From assembly GCA_035366835.1 (NCBI GenBank), contig DAOSIS010000010.1:1-64000 (forward strand): a stretch of DNA of 64,000 nt, in the 5' to 3' direction. Origin of the DNA: UBA6109 sp035366835. Its GTDB lineage: Bacteria; Desulfobacterota; Syntrophia; Syntrophales; UBA6109. The notes under the pieces are model-generated. The model saw nothing but the letters and a program-made list of their open reading frames with translations. It was not told the DNA's origin and made no database searches. The position numbers were made by a program, and so were the translations under genes. Of the stretch, positions 1 to 8,171 are shown piece by piece (the stretch's first letter is position 1; the number at the start of each line of letters is the position of its first letter).

Positions 1-1182
1 ACCATACACACTATGCCAACACCAGAATGGTGAAGGGTTTTTCAACAACCTGTTAAAACTATAGAGATTGTTGATCCACATACCGTACGCATCATTACCA
101 AGGAGCCAGATCCGATTGTGTTGAACAGGTTGTGCGGCTGGCTTGGCGTGATGCTCCCTCCAGAATACATTAAGAAGAACGGCCAGGACATTCTTAAGAA
201 AAAGCCTGTCGGCAGCGGGCCTCTAAAGTTCGTACGTTGGGACAAGGACGAAAGGATCGTCTTGGAGACAAATGAGAAATACTGGGGGCCAATTGTCAAA
301 GCAAAAAGGGTTATATTCAAACCTATTCCTGAAGTGACAACGAGAATCGCGGATCTGGAATTGGGACGGGCGCATATTATCACTGAAATTCCCCCCGACC
401 TGATCCCGCAACTTAAGAAAAACCCGAACGTCAGAATTGAAAGTGGTTGGAGCAAACGCAACATTCATATCATCCTGAATCCTCTGATCCCCGGACCCGT
501 TGCGGATAAGAGAGTACGGCAAGCTTTACAGTATGCTGTCGATGTAGATTCCATCATCAAGCACGTCTTGGATGGGCAAGCCAGACGCATAGCTTCTCTC
601 TTTATTCCGGAGTCTTTTGGGTACGATCCGAAGAACAAACCTTATCCATACGATCCAGAAAAGGCCAAAAAGTTGCTAGAGGAGGCAGGTTATCCGAAAG
701 GATTTGACATCGATTTTGATGTTCCGAGTGGTCGCTATCTAAACGCGGAGGAAGTCGCTCAGGCCATCGCCGGGCAACTGGCACAGATCGGTATTAAGGC
801 GAAGATCCAGAAGCATGAGTGGGGCGGATATGTGAAGCGGTGGCGTGCACACAAGTTCAGTCCGTTGGCCTTGATCGGCGCCGGCGACGAGATGCTCGAC
901 TGCGACCAATTACTGACGTCACGGCTTATCACGAATGCCAATTATGGCGGTTTCTACTCGAACCCACGCATGGATGAACTGATCCTGAGGGGTCGAAAGA
1001 CTGTCAACACGACAGAAAGGGAAGAAATCTACAAAGAGGTGCAAAGGATCATAAAAGAGGACTGTCCCATTCTTCCGCTTTATCAGCAGCCAAATATTTA
1101 TGGTATCCGCTCGAATATAGAATTCAAGCCGGTAATCGACGAGATGATCTTAGCGGATACCATAAGGATACTGAAGAAATAA
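1..1182 (+). CDS. ABC transporter substrate-binding protein, family 5 (5' end missing, frameshifted)
   Basis: Solute-binding protein of an oligopeptide/dipeptide/nickel-type importer, captured outside the membrane for delivery to the permeases encoded next. The 354 residues from base 118 look like the SBP_bac_5 fold (for example VRQALQYAVD and EEAGYPKGFD). Homology starts earlier than that Met: the same frame reads VKTIEIVDPHTVRI from base 52, and frame 3 upstream reads THYANTRMVKGFSTT up to base 50. The two halves join if one T at about 51 is removed, so there is a +1 frameshift here (mutation or sequence error). The real N-terminus and signal peptide lie before the window. First gene of a five-gene same-strand transporter cluster. 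The substrate cannot be read from the sequence. Confidence 0.85.
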
Positions 1183-1186
1183 TGGG

Positions 1187-1205
1187 AGTCCGACAAGATC
1201 GGACT
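1187..1205 (+). promoter_or_regulatory. Intercistronic hairpin after the binding-protein gene
   Basis: AGTCCGA, a 5-nt loop, then TCGGACT: a perfect 7-bp stem just after the binding-protein stop and before the first permease. There is no T-run, so it is not a classic terminator. Hairpins at this position often protect the abundant binding-protein mRNA and lower permease expression; that role is inferred. Confidence 0.5.
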
Positions 1206-1227
1206 GAAAAAGTGCGAGTAGATTATT

Positions 1228-2154
1228 GTGCTAAATTATCTTGTTAAGAGAACGATCCACGCTGTTTTTGTGATATTGGCGGTGCTGGTCTTTGTTTTCT
1301 TCATTGTTCACTTAACCGGTGATCCAGCGGAACTTGCACTAGGAACAGACACTTCTGCAGAAGAGGTGGCCAGATTTCGAACCGAAATGGGTTTTGATCG
1401 CCCTCTGTATGTTCAATTTGCCGATTTTTTGCGGGGGATCCTGTTCAAGGGAGATTTTGGGATATCGCTTCGATACAATGAACCGGCTCTTCCCATTGTC
1501 CTTGAGAGGATCCCCGCTACAATAGAACTTACCGCTGCAGCGATGTCCATCGCTCTTATCGTTGGTATCCCCTGCGGGTTGATCTCCGCACTCATGAGGA
1601 AAAAGCTTATTGATATAATTCTAAGGATATTGGCCTTATTGGGACAGTCAGCGCCGATCTTTTGGGTCGGCATTATGTTGGTGCTGGTATTTGCAGTCAA
1701 GCTGCAAATATTCCCCAGTTCAGGCAGAGATGACGGCTGGTTAAGTATCGTTTTACCAGCCATTACGTTGTCTCACTATTCTGCTGCAAGTATAATCCGT
1801 CTTCTTAGATCGAGTGTTCTCGATACACTGACGCAGGATTATGTAAGAACGGCAAGAGCAAAAGGAATTCCAGAGAGGATTGTTATTGTTCAGCACATAT
1901 TTCGGAATTCCATGTTACCGGTTGTTACACTAGTGGGACTGCAATTTGGGACGCTCCTCGGAGGAGCGGTCGTTACTGAAACCATTTTTGCATGGCCCGG
2001 TGTCGGCCGTCTCATCGTGCAGGCGATCTACAATCGGGACATCTTCTTGATACAAGCGAGCGTGTTTGTCATTGCGCTCATGTTTGTAGTACTCAATTTC
2101 CTTATCGACGTGATTTACACCTTCTTGGATCCACGAATACGTATCAACAGATAG
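1228..2154 (+). CDS. ABC transporter permease, DppB/OppB type
   Basis: Inner-membrane permease, one half of the transport channel. The 308 residues start at a GTG with MLNYLVKRTIHAV, the typical short cytoplasmic start followed by a first membrane helix. The N-terminal extracytoplasmic segment FRTEMGFDRPLYVQF is characteristic of DppB. About six helices are visible. The EAA-type loop reads DYVRTARAKGIPERIV, which contacts the ATPases, and the protein ends LDPRIR as this family does. It lies 45 bp after the binding protein and 8 bp before the second permease. No strong Shine-Dalgarno is seen. Family assignment is firm; the substrate (peptide, nickel or other) is not. Confidence 0.9.
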   Translation: MLNYLVKRTIHAVFVILAVLVFVFFIVHLTGDPAELALGTDTSAEEVARFRTEMGFDRPLYVQFADFLRGILFKGDFGISLRYNEPALPIVLERIPATIELTAAAMSIALIVGIPCGLISALMRKKLIDIILRILALLGQSAPIFWVGIMLVLVFAVKLQIFPSSGRDDGWLSIVLPAITLSHYSAASIIRLLRSSVLDTLTQDYVRTARAKGIPERIVIVQHIFRNSMLPVVTLVGLQFGTLLGGAVVTETIFAWPGVGRLIVQAIYNRDIFLIQASVFVIALMFVVLNFLIDVIYTFLDPRIRINR

Positions 2155-2162
2155 GCCGTGGT

Positions 2163-3023
2163 GTGAAGAAGAGATCCGACAAGTATCGGTTGCTTAAGCA
2201 CTTATTCGACAGCAAGGAGGCATTCATCGGCGCCTTGCTTATACTGCTATTTGTTTCCACCGCATTACTTGCCCATTTTATATCTCCTCATGACCCATTG
2301 CATCAAGATCTGACCAAAAGACTACTTCCTCCTTTTTGGCAGACCGGCGGTGACCCATCCTTTCTATTGGGGACAGATGCACTCGGTCGCGATATTTTGA
2401 GCAGAATCATATACGGTGGGAGAGTAACATTATTTGTTGGGTTCATCTGTGCATCGATTGCATGCGTTGTCGGGAGTCTGCTTGGCATCATTGGCGGCTA
2501 TTTGGGCGGAAAAGTCGATAATTTCATCATGAGGATCGCGGATATACAGCTGTCATTCCCTTTTATAATCCTCGCCATCGCGCTTGTTGCAGCTTTTGGC
2601 CCGAATTTGTTTAATATTGTTATAATTCTCGGTCTTACAAGCTGGGTAAGGTTTGCGAGGGTTGTCAGGGCCGACACAATGTTACTTCGGGAGCAGGATT
2701 ATGTTGCTGCAGCAGTTGCCATTGGTGCGAGTCGCGTACGCATTGTGCTTCGCCACATTCTCCCTAATGTCGTGTCTTCGATCATCGTAGTTGGCACACT
2801 GGAAGTGCCGCGCCTGATTCTTATGGAGGCCACCTTAAGCTTTCTCGGCCTGGGCATTCAACCGCCTCTGCCCTCTTGGGGCTCCATGGCAAGCGACGGG
2901 AGAGTCTACATCAGTGCGGCTTGGTGGTTATGCACATTTCCCGGATTGGCCATAATGCTCGTCGTTTTAAGTGTTAACTTGCTGGGAGACTGGTTAAGGG
3001 ATGAACTGGACGTAAGGATCTGA
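2163..3023 (+). CDS. ABC transporter permease, DppC/OppC type
   Basis: Second membrane subunit of the importer, 286 aa. I place the start at GTG 2163 (MKKRSDKYRLLKHLF); the frame is open much further upstream, but that part overlaps the preceding permease and reads as its shadow. An N-terminal helix (ALLILLFVSTALLAHFI) is followed by the DppC hallmark FLLGTDALGRDILSRIIYGGR. The EAA loop is QDYVAAAVAIGASRVRI, and EATLSFLGLGIQPPLPSWG is strongly conserved in the family. Five to six helices. Belongs with the flanking permease and ATPase genes. Confidence 0.9.
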   Translation: MKKRSDKYRLLKHLFDSKEAFIGALLILLFVSTALLAHFISPHDPLHQDLTKRLLPPFWQTGGDPSFLLGTDALGRDILSRIIYGGRVTLFVGFICASIACVVGSLLGIIGGYLGGKVDNFIMRIADIQLSFPFIILAIALVAAFGPNLFNIVIILGLTSWVRFARVVRADTMLLREQDYVAAAVAIGASRVRIVLRHILPNVVSSIIVVGTLEVPRLILMEATLSFLGLGIQPPLPSWGSMASDGRVYISAAWWLCTFPGLAIMLVVLSVNLLGDWLRDELDVRI

Positions 3024-3051
3024 AATGCAGAAATATGATGTGTGACTACCC

Positions 3052-4044
3052 ATGCAGAATGAAGCAACAGGACTTGTCCTAGAAATAGAGGGACTGAAGA
3101 CATATTTCGCACTCGAGAGCGGGGTTGCGAAGGCAGTAGATGACGTATCTCTGACCATTCGCTCGGGTGCTACACTCGGTGTCGTAGGGGAGTCCGGTTG
3201 TGGGAAAAGCATGACGGCACTGTCTATTATGCGCCTCGTTCCGAAGCCTGGTAAGATTGTGGGCGGCAAAATCATATTTGACGGTACAACCAATCTTACT
3301 GAGCTCTCTGAAAAGGAGATGCGCCAAATAAGAGGCAATAGAATATCGATGATTTTTCAGGAACCTATGACATCACTGAATCCTGTGATGCAGATTGGGA
3401 AGCAGATAGTAGAAGCCGTCAAGTATCATCAAGAGATGACAAAAAAAGATGCAATGGATCGAGCTCTGGAAATGCTGAAGTTGGTGGGGATTCCCTCTCC
3501 GGAGCGTAAACTCAAAGATTATCCTCATCAATTAAGTGGAGGAATGCGACAGCGTGTGATGATCGGTATGGCTCTGTCCTGCAATCCTAAGTTGATGCTA
3601 GCCGATGAACCTACGACTGCCTTAGATGTAACGATTCAGGCGCAAATATTGGATTTGATGAATCGGCTGAAAGAAGATGTGGGTACGGCAATCATGCTTA
3701 TCACCCATGATCTAGGTGTCATTGCTGAAATGGCGCAGGAAGTATGTGTAATGTATGCGGGGGTTTTGGTTGAAAGTGCAAGTGTGAAAGAAATTTTTAC
3801 AAATCCTCTGCATCCCTACACAGAAGGACTCTTACAATCGGTCCCGCATATGGATAGAGACGCGGATCTTAAGGCTCCTCTCAATACGATTGCCGGCATT
3901 GTTCCGAATCTTCTCGATCTCATCAAAGGATGCAAATTTTCCGATCGTTGCTTACGGGCGCGTGAAATCTGTAAATCCGAAGAACCGCCCATCGTAAAGA
4001 TTGGGCAGAATCATTTTGTTCGCTGTTGGGAGCAATCTAGGTAA
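3052..4044 (+). CDS. Oligopeptide ABC transporter ATPase, DppD/OppD type
   Basis: Cytoplasmic ATPase that powers the importer, 330 aa. Walker A GESGCGKS at residues 46-53, Q-loop IFQEPMTSLNP near 101-111, signature LSGGM at 161-165, Walker B LMLADEP at 181-187 and H-loop LITHDLGV are all intact. The C-terminal extension with spaced cysteines (CKFSDRC...C...C) is the OppD/DppD type, which in some members carries an iron-sulfur cluster. The ATG start lies 28 bp after the permease stop. Pairs with the next gene as a heterodimeric ATPase. Confidence 0.92.
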   Translation: MQNEATGLVLEIEGLKTYFALESGVAKAVDDVSLTIRSGATLGVVGESGCGKSMTALSIMRLVPKPGKIVGGKIIFDGTTNLTELSEKEMRQIRGNRISMIFQEPMTSLNPVMQIGKQIVEAVKYHQEMTKKDAMDRALEMLKLVGIPSPERKLKDYPHQLSGGMRQRVMIGMALSCNPKLMLADEPTTALDVTIQAQILDLMNRLKEDVGTAIMLITHDLGVIAEMAQEVCVMYAGVLVESASVKEIFTNPLHPYTEGLLQSVPHMDRDADLKAPLNTIAGIVPNLLDLIKGCKFSDRCLRAREICKSEEPPIVKIGQNHFVRCWEQSR

Positions 4045-4054
4045 GGCTTCTTCT

Positions 4055-5044
4055 ATGGATGGAACTCCATTACTGGAAATCAGACAATTAAAAAAATATT
4101 TCCCGGTAAAGTCATCCTTTGGCTTTGGGCCATCTGAGGAGGTTAAGGCCGTAGACAGTGTCGAGCTGTGCATTCAAGGAGGTGAAACGCTTGGAGTTGT
4201 TGGAGAGAGCGGATGTGGCAAGACGACTCTTGGAAGAATGATCCTCCGCTTGATTGAACCGACGTCTGGTGAAATATTCTTTAAGGGAGAAGACATTGTG
4301 CGGCGTGACAAGAAGGACCTATATGATCTGCGCCGGAAAATGCAGATCATATTTCAGGACCCTTACTCTTCCCTTAATCCGCGCCAGTCTGCAGGTGATA
4401 TCATAGGAGAACCGCTCATTGTTCATAATCTCGCCAATAAGCGTAATCTGAGGAATCAGGTTTCAGGACTGATGGAAGTAGTGGGCTTATCTCCGGACCA
4501 GTACGACAGATATCCGCACGAATTCAGCGGAGGGCAAAGGCAGAGAATCGGTATCGCACGGGCCCTGTCGCTAAAACCGGAATTTATCGTATGTGATGAA
4601 CCCGTCTCCGCCTTGGACGTGTCCATAAAGGCCCAAGTGCTTAATCTATTAGTGGCATTGCAGAAGGAATTTAATTTGACGTACATGCTTATTTCGCATG
4701 ATTTAGGCATTGTGAAGCACGTAAGTGATCGCGTGGCTGTAATGTATCTAGGGCGGTTGGTTGAACTATCCTATAGTCGGGAATTGTATCGCTCTCCTTA
4801 TCATCCCTACACGCAAGCCCTTCTCTCGGCTTCTCCCATTCCCGACCCTACCCTGAAAAGAGAAAGAATATTTATCGAAGGTGATATACCGAGTCCCATT
4901 CACCCTCCCGCTGGTTGTCATTTTCATACGCGCTGCCGCTTCCGCATCGAACGATGCATTTCAGAACCCCCTCCATGGGAGGAGGTTAGTCATTCTCACT
5001 GGGCGCGCTGTTGGCGAAGCCGAGAGATACAAAATATCAAATAA
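4055..5044 (+). CDS. Oligopeptide ABC transporter ATPase, DppF/OppF type
   Basis: Second ATPase of the importer, 329 aa. I start it at ATG 4055 (MDGTPLLEIRQLKKYF), which has AAGG about 8 bases upstream; the frame extends to an earlier ATG at 4001, but that reading overlaps the previous gene. Walker A GESGCGKT at residues 50-57, Q-loop IFQDPYSSLNPR, signature FSGGQRQRIGIARAL, Walker B FIVCDEPVSALD and H-loop ISHDLG are present. The C-terminus has the Cys-containing OppF tail (GCHFHTRCRF). Last gene of the AT-rich transporter block; no clear terminator follows in the 166 bases before the IS256 remnant. Confidence 0.92.
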   Translation: MDGTPLLEIRQLKKYFPVKSSFGFGPSEEVKAVDSVELCIQGGETLGVVGESGCGKTTLGRMILRLIEPTSGEIFFKGEDIVRRDKKDLYDLRRKMQIIFQDPYSSLNPRQSAGDIIGEPLIVHNLANKRNLRNQVSGLMEVVGLSPDQYDRYPHEFSGGQRQRIGIARALSLKPEFIVCDEPVSALDVSIKAQVLNLLVALQKEFNLTYMLISHDLGIVKHVSDRVAVMYLGRLVELSYSRELYRSPYHPYTQALLSASPIPDPTLKRERIFIEGDIPSPIHPPAGCHFHTRCRFRIERCISEPPPWEEVSHSHWARCWRSREIQNIK

Positions 5045-5210
5045 CTCTGATTCTGTGTATCTTTAGAATTGACCTTCCCTTTCAGAGATTCTACGGGTAA
5101 ATATCCGGACAAGGGGAGTGAGACAAAAAGGCATCACGCAAAAAGTAGATACAAAATTGGTTGTGTAAAGAGTTTTTCGCTTTTTTCGGCAGTGCCCTTT
5201 CGGTTCTGAT

Positions 5211-5640
5211 TTATCCGGCCTCTACGAGCGTCAGAGCCTTATCGATGTCCTGCTCCCGCAAGAGGTCCATGTTCAGATATCTTTTCATGCCCCACTGGGT
5301 GCCGGCCACGTGACGGAGTCGGGCAGCACAGAGCATCAGCGCCGAGTGGCCATCCGGGAAGGCACCCACGACCCTGGTTCGTCTTCGGATCTCCCGCATG
5401 ATCCGCTCTAGGGCATTATTGGTTCTGATCCGGACCCGATGCTCCCGTGGAAATGCATAGTATGTAAACGTCTCCCCGATCGATTCCTGGATCTTCCTGG
5501 CCGCTTCTTTGAGCTTCAGACCCTTCAATTTGATGCAGACGGCCTCTGCCTTATCCATGGCGGCTGCAAGATCTTCAGAGGCATGGATCGCCTTGAGCAT
5601 CGTGGCAACGTCCAGCATCAGCCTGTCGGCACGAGGCCGT
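5211..5640 (-). mobile_element. IS256-family transposase, C-terminal fragment
   Basis: Only the last roughly 140 residues of an IS256-type DDE transposase (normally about 400 aa) remain. Recognisable parts are NNALERIMREIRRRTRVVGAFPDG-type sequence around the catalytic Glu, then ALMLCAARLRHVAGTQWGMKRYLNM. Upstream of about 5640 (on the minus strand) the same frame stays open to 5741, but the residues there no longer look like transposase; that stretch instead encodes a PAS remnant on the other strand. The catalytic Asp residues are missing, so the element is dead. It marks the boundary between the AT-rich transporter block and the GC-rich remainder. Confidence 0.85.
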
Positions 5641-5641
5641 G

Positions 5642-6030
5642 TACCGCGCCATCGGTGAATTGATCCCCTTCGACATCTGGGAGACCGACAGGGACGCGGC
5701 CTGGTGTATTTGAGCCAGTCGTGACTGGACATGGTAGGCATGTCGCTCGATCAGTGCTGCTTTGGATGGATGGAGCGATACAAGCCCGGTGAGGGCGAGA
5801 AGATACTTGAGGCATGGCAGCGTTGCCGCGAGGCCGGGACGCCCTGGGATTACGAACACCATATACGCGACAAGGACGGGGTGTATCGGATCGTCCTCAG
5901 CAGAGGATTCCCATGCGGGATTCTCTCGAACGGATCACCAAATGGGTCGGTTTGAACATTGACATTACCGAGCGCGGGAAGACCGAAGAAGAAATCACGC
6001 CCCTCAATGAGAGAGAAAAGGCCGTCCCGG
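5642..6030 (+). pseudogene. Decayed PAS/PAC domain of a sensor protein
   Basis: Reading across frames gives a typical PAS-PAC module: YRAIGELIPFDIWETDRD (from 5642), a frame change near 5690, then LVYLSQS, a TGA where the family would have Trp, LDMVGMSLDQC...EKILEAWQRCREAGTPWDYEHHIRDKDGVYR, another frame change near 5911, then MRDSLERITKWVGLNIDITER. That makes two frameshifts and one nonsense codon in under 400 bases, with neither end of the protein present. It is cut at 5640 by the transposase fragment and runs into the 3' end of the convergent gene at 6036. It is probably a fragment of a multi-PAS kinase. Confidence 0.8.
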
Positions 6031-6035
6031 ACAAG

Positions 6036-6635
6036 TCACAGCAGCGAACAATAGTTCTTGTGAGCGTCGTTGCATTTCTTCAGGATCAGGAGGCATTCCG
6101 CGTCGCTGTGTTTCTTCAAATCCGGGTCGGCGTTCTTGAAATACTGCAGGCCGTAGATATAGAGATCTTCTTTCATCTCCTTGGTCAGATTGGCCGGAGC
6201 CCTGACAAAAAGATCCATGTCCAGAATATCCTTCTTCTTGCCGTGGCAGTTTCCCTCCGTGAGGTCGACGAAGCATGAATGGGATCCTAAAACGCAGTGC
6301 ATCTGCGGGATGTAGCGTAGACCAAACGGAGTCAAGGTGTCTTGAATGCCGTCGATAATTTCATCATCCAGTTTATAAAAACCTACATACTTGTGAAGAG
6401 AGATTCCTATTTCCTCCGCAAGTTCTGCGATGGCGCCATGCTTCGACATGCAGGTTCCCATCCCCTCCTCGAACAGCAGCATGGAATCGCCGTCGAAAGA
6501 GTTGTAGCCGTAAGGCAAGCGTTTGACCCAACGACAGGCATCGTGAAGGGTGTTTATCTTGAGAGACAGGAATTTCCTGCTTATACGTCCCCTGTCCGCA
6601 AAGGTCACGTCAGGTAAAACATCTATTGAATTCAT
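6036..6635 (-). CDS. Unknown protein downstream of hgcB, possible transglutaminase-like fold
   Basis: 199 aa, soluble, no signal peptide. I do not recognise the family. GTCMSKHGAIAELAEEIGI (about residues 60-78) resembles the nucleophile helix of transglutaminase/papain-like folds (Cys at an N-terminal helix cap followed by A-L-L-type helix and Gly-Ile), and the later HSCFVDLTEGN could supply the His and Asp; this is inference from motif shape only. Seven further Cys/His residues cluster in the second half. It begins 41 bp after hgcB on the same strand, with GGAG about 9 bases before the ATG, so it is probably the last gene of the arsR-acr3-hgcA-hgcB unit. Confidence 0.7.
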   Translation of the reverse strand: MNSIDVLPDVTFADRGRISRKFLSLKINTLHDACRWVKRLPYGYNSFDGDSMLLFEEGMGTCMSKHGAIAELAEEIGISLHKYVGFYKLDDEIIDGIQDTLTPFGLRYIPQMHCVLGSHSCFVDLTEGNCHGKKKDILDMDLFVRAPANLTKEMKEDLYIYGLQYFKNADPDLKKHSDAECLLILKKCNDAHKNYCSLL

Positions 6636-6676
6636 CGCGTGATCTCCGGATATTGTTCGTTACGGTTTGAACCTGT

Positions 6677-6967
6677 TCAAGAACAGCACGCTTTGCCTGC
6701 ACCAATCCAGTTGCGATCGCGGAGCCACTCGACGATGAGGCCTGCCGCGCAGCCCACGCCGGCATCGACCTGCAGAGCACCTGCGGGGCAATTCTTCGCG
6801 CAGGCGCCGCACTCCATGCAGGCATCGAGGTTGACGAGCCCGGTCTTCTTCCCGGTCAGGGCAAACACCTGGTGGGGACAGACCTCGACGCATCTGCCGC
6901 AGCCGGTGCATTTTTCGGAATTCAGTTCCAGCGTTGCCACATTGCGCAAATAGTCGAATCCTTTCAT
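6677..6967 (-). CDS. hgcB: Mercury methylation ferredoxin HgcB
   Basis: 96-aa dicluster ferredoxin thought to reduce the corrinoid of HgcA and help pass Hg(II) to it. Cluster motif one is C20-x2-C23-x2-C26-x3-C30-P; cluster two is C50-x2-C53-x2-C56-x3-C60-P. Beyond the clusters it has VDAGVGC with Cys73 and a vicinal pair Cys94-Cys95 at the C-terminus. These are exactly the extra cysteines known from HgcB of Desulfovibrio ND132 (C73, C94, C95) that ordinary ferredoxins lack. The start has a strong GGTGAGGAG ribosome site and lies 16 bp after hgcA. All functional cysteines are intact. Confidence 0.95.
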   Translation of the reverse strand: MKGFDYLRNVATLELNSEKCTGCGRCVEVCPHQVFALTGKKTGLVNLDACMECGACAKNCPAGALQVDAGVGCAAGLIVEWLRDRNWIGAGKACCS

Positions 6968-6983
6968 ATCTCCTCACCATCTC

Positions 6984-8144
6984 TCATATGAATTTTCCGA
7001 TCAGGGCGGCAAAAACGCCTGCAACGAGCGCGCATGCCATGGCGGGCAGGGCAACCCGCATCTCTTTCTTGACCCCGGAGCGGGACGTAAAGGGTGTGCA
7101 GCCCGTAAAATTGAGGGCGTAGAAGGAGCTGACGGCGGGGAGCATCAGGAATGCGGCCGCGGCTGCGAAAGGACTCCATCCGCTCCCTTGCGCGAGCAGG
7201 TAGAAGACCGCGCTCCAGGCCAGTCCGGTCAAAGCCCCCTTGAAGGCGAAGCTCCGGCCCGGAAGCCAAGGAAGGAGGAGCGGCGTGATGGCGGTCCCCG
7301 CCAACACTGCACCGAGATAGGCGCATACGGCCGCGAGACCTGCAGCCTGCCCCTGCAATGCGGCCGCGACGACGAAGATCGCCGCCGCGGCGACTGCCGA
7401 CGGCTTCAGCGCCTCCATCAGTTCCACGGGCACGAGCACCGCCCTTTCGTAGGCCGTGAAGGTCATCTCCCGCATCGCCGGCGTGGTCACCATTCCGTTG
7501 TCCAGGTATTCCGGAATATCCCTGGCGCGTATGGCCGCGTACGCTACGCCGAAGCCGGTCTGTTTCTTCACCTCGTGCGCCGCCACCCCGGGCGCTCCCA
7601 GGATCGGCAGAAGAAGCCGCCGATGGTTGACGACCCCGGCCAATTCCGAAACGCCGATGCGCCGAATCAACTCCTTCGTTCCGAAAGTTCCTTCACCTGC
7701 AGCGCACCACACATTGATGCCGTAGGTTTCGAGGACGAGCAGCCAGCAATTGCGCCCTTTCAGGACGCTGCGGACGATGTCGTAGCTCATTTTGTAGTTC
7801 GCGGTCACCAGGACCGGGGAATCGGGATCGGGATTCCCGATGGCGTAAAGACCGGGCGGCACCATGTAATTCATCCGTCCGACTCCCCAGCGCGCCTTCC
7901 ACGTGCCGAGACGGTCGGCCGTCGTGAGGGCCGTCGAAATCTTCGGCACCCGCTTCGACCCGCAGGTCAGCCATTCGATGAAACCGGGGACCCGCTCGCT
8001 GATCTCTCCGCCGCCGGCGGAGACCGGGGGGCCTCAGGAGCGCGGCGGCTCGCCCGGAGGAGCATCGGCGGCCGGAACGCCGCACCCGGACGGGGCGAGT
8101 TGGAATTGGCTATTCTTCAATGCGTTCAGATTTTTTGCTGCCAT
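6984..8144 (-). CDS. hgcA: Mercury methylation corrinoid protein HgcA (in-frame UGA at codon 37)
   Basis: Membrane corrinoid methyltransferase that with HgcB turns Hg(II) into methylmercury. The CFeSP-like domain has the cap helix NVWCAAGE near residues 144-151, whose Cys147 would be the cobalt ligand (Cys93 in ND132). The canonical motif ends in Lys, here Glu. About five helices follow, with FTGCTPFTSRSGVKKEM, an HgcA-specific loop. The best start is ATG 8144: AAAGGA sits 6 bases upstream and it is 27 bp after acr3. From there the frame meets TGA at 8034-8036, then continues open into the domain. Without readthrough the first usable start is GTG 7949 (321 aa), which has no convincing ribosome site and cuts into homologous sequence (FIEWLTCGSKR). 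The TGA could be selenocysteine, a nonsense mutation or a sequence error. Confidence 0.93.
8005..8036 (-). promoter_or_regulatory. UGA codon and SECIS-like stem-loop in hgcA
   Basis: On the coding (minus) strand the UGA at 8036-8034 is followed by 10 nt, then TCTCCGCC, loop GGC, GGCGGAGA: a perfect 8-bp stem with a 3-nt loop starting with G. Spacing from UGA to loop is 18 nt. Known bacterial SECIS elements have a 3-14 nt loop 16-37 nt after UGA with a G in the first two loop bases, so the geometry fits. In GC-rich DNA such a hairpin can arise by chance. Confidence 0.4.
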
Positions 8145-8171
8145 AGGAAGTCCTTTGGTTCGCTCTGTAGT

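Noticed and set aside
36..56. GTTTTTCAACAACC near the binding-protein frameshift resembles the terminal repeat GTTTTTCAACAGCC
   Set aside because: The bases encode GFSTT as expected for the protein; no second repeat end is nearby, so the match is likely chance.
5707..5724. TGA inside the PAS remnant as possible selenocysteine
   Set aside because: The codon aligns with Trp in the family and is flanked by frameshifts on both sides; this is decay.
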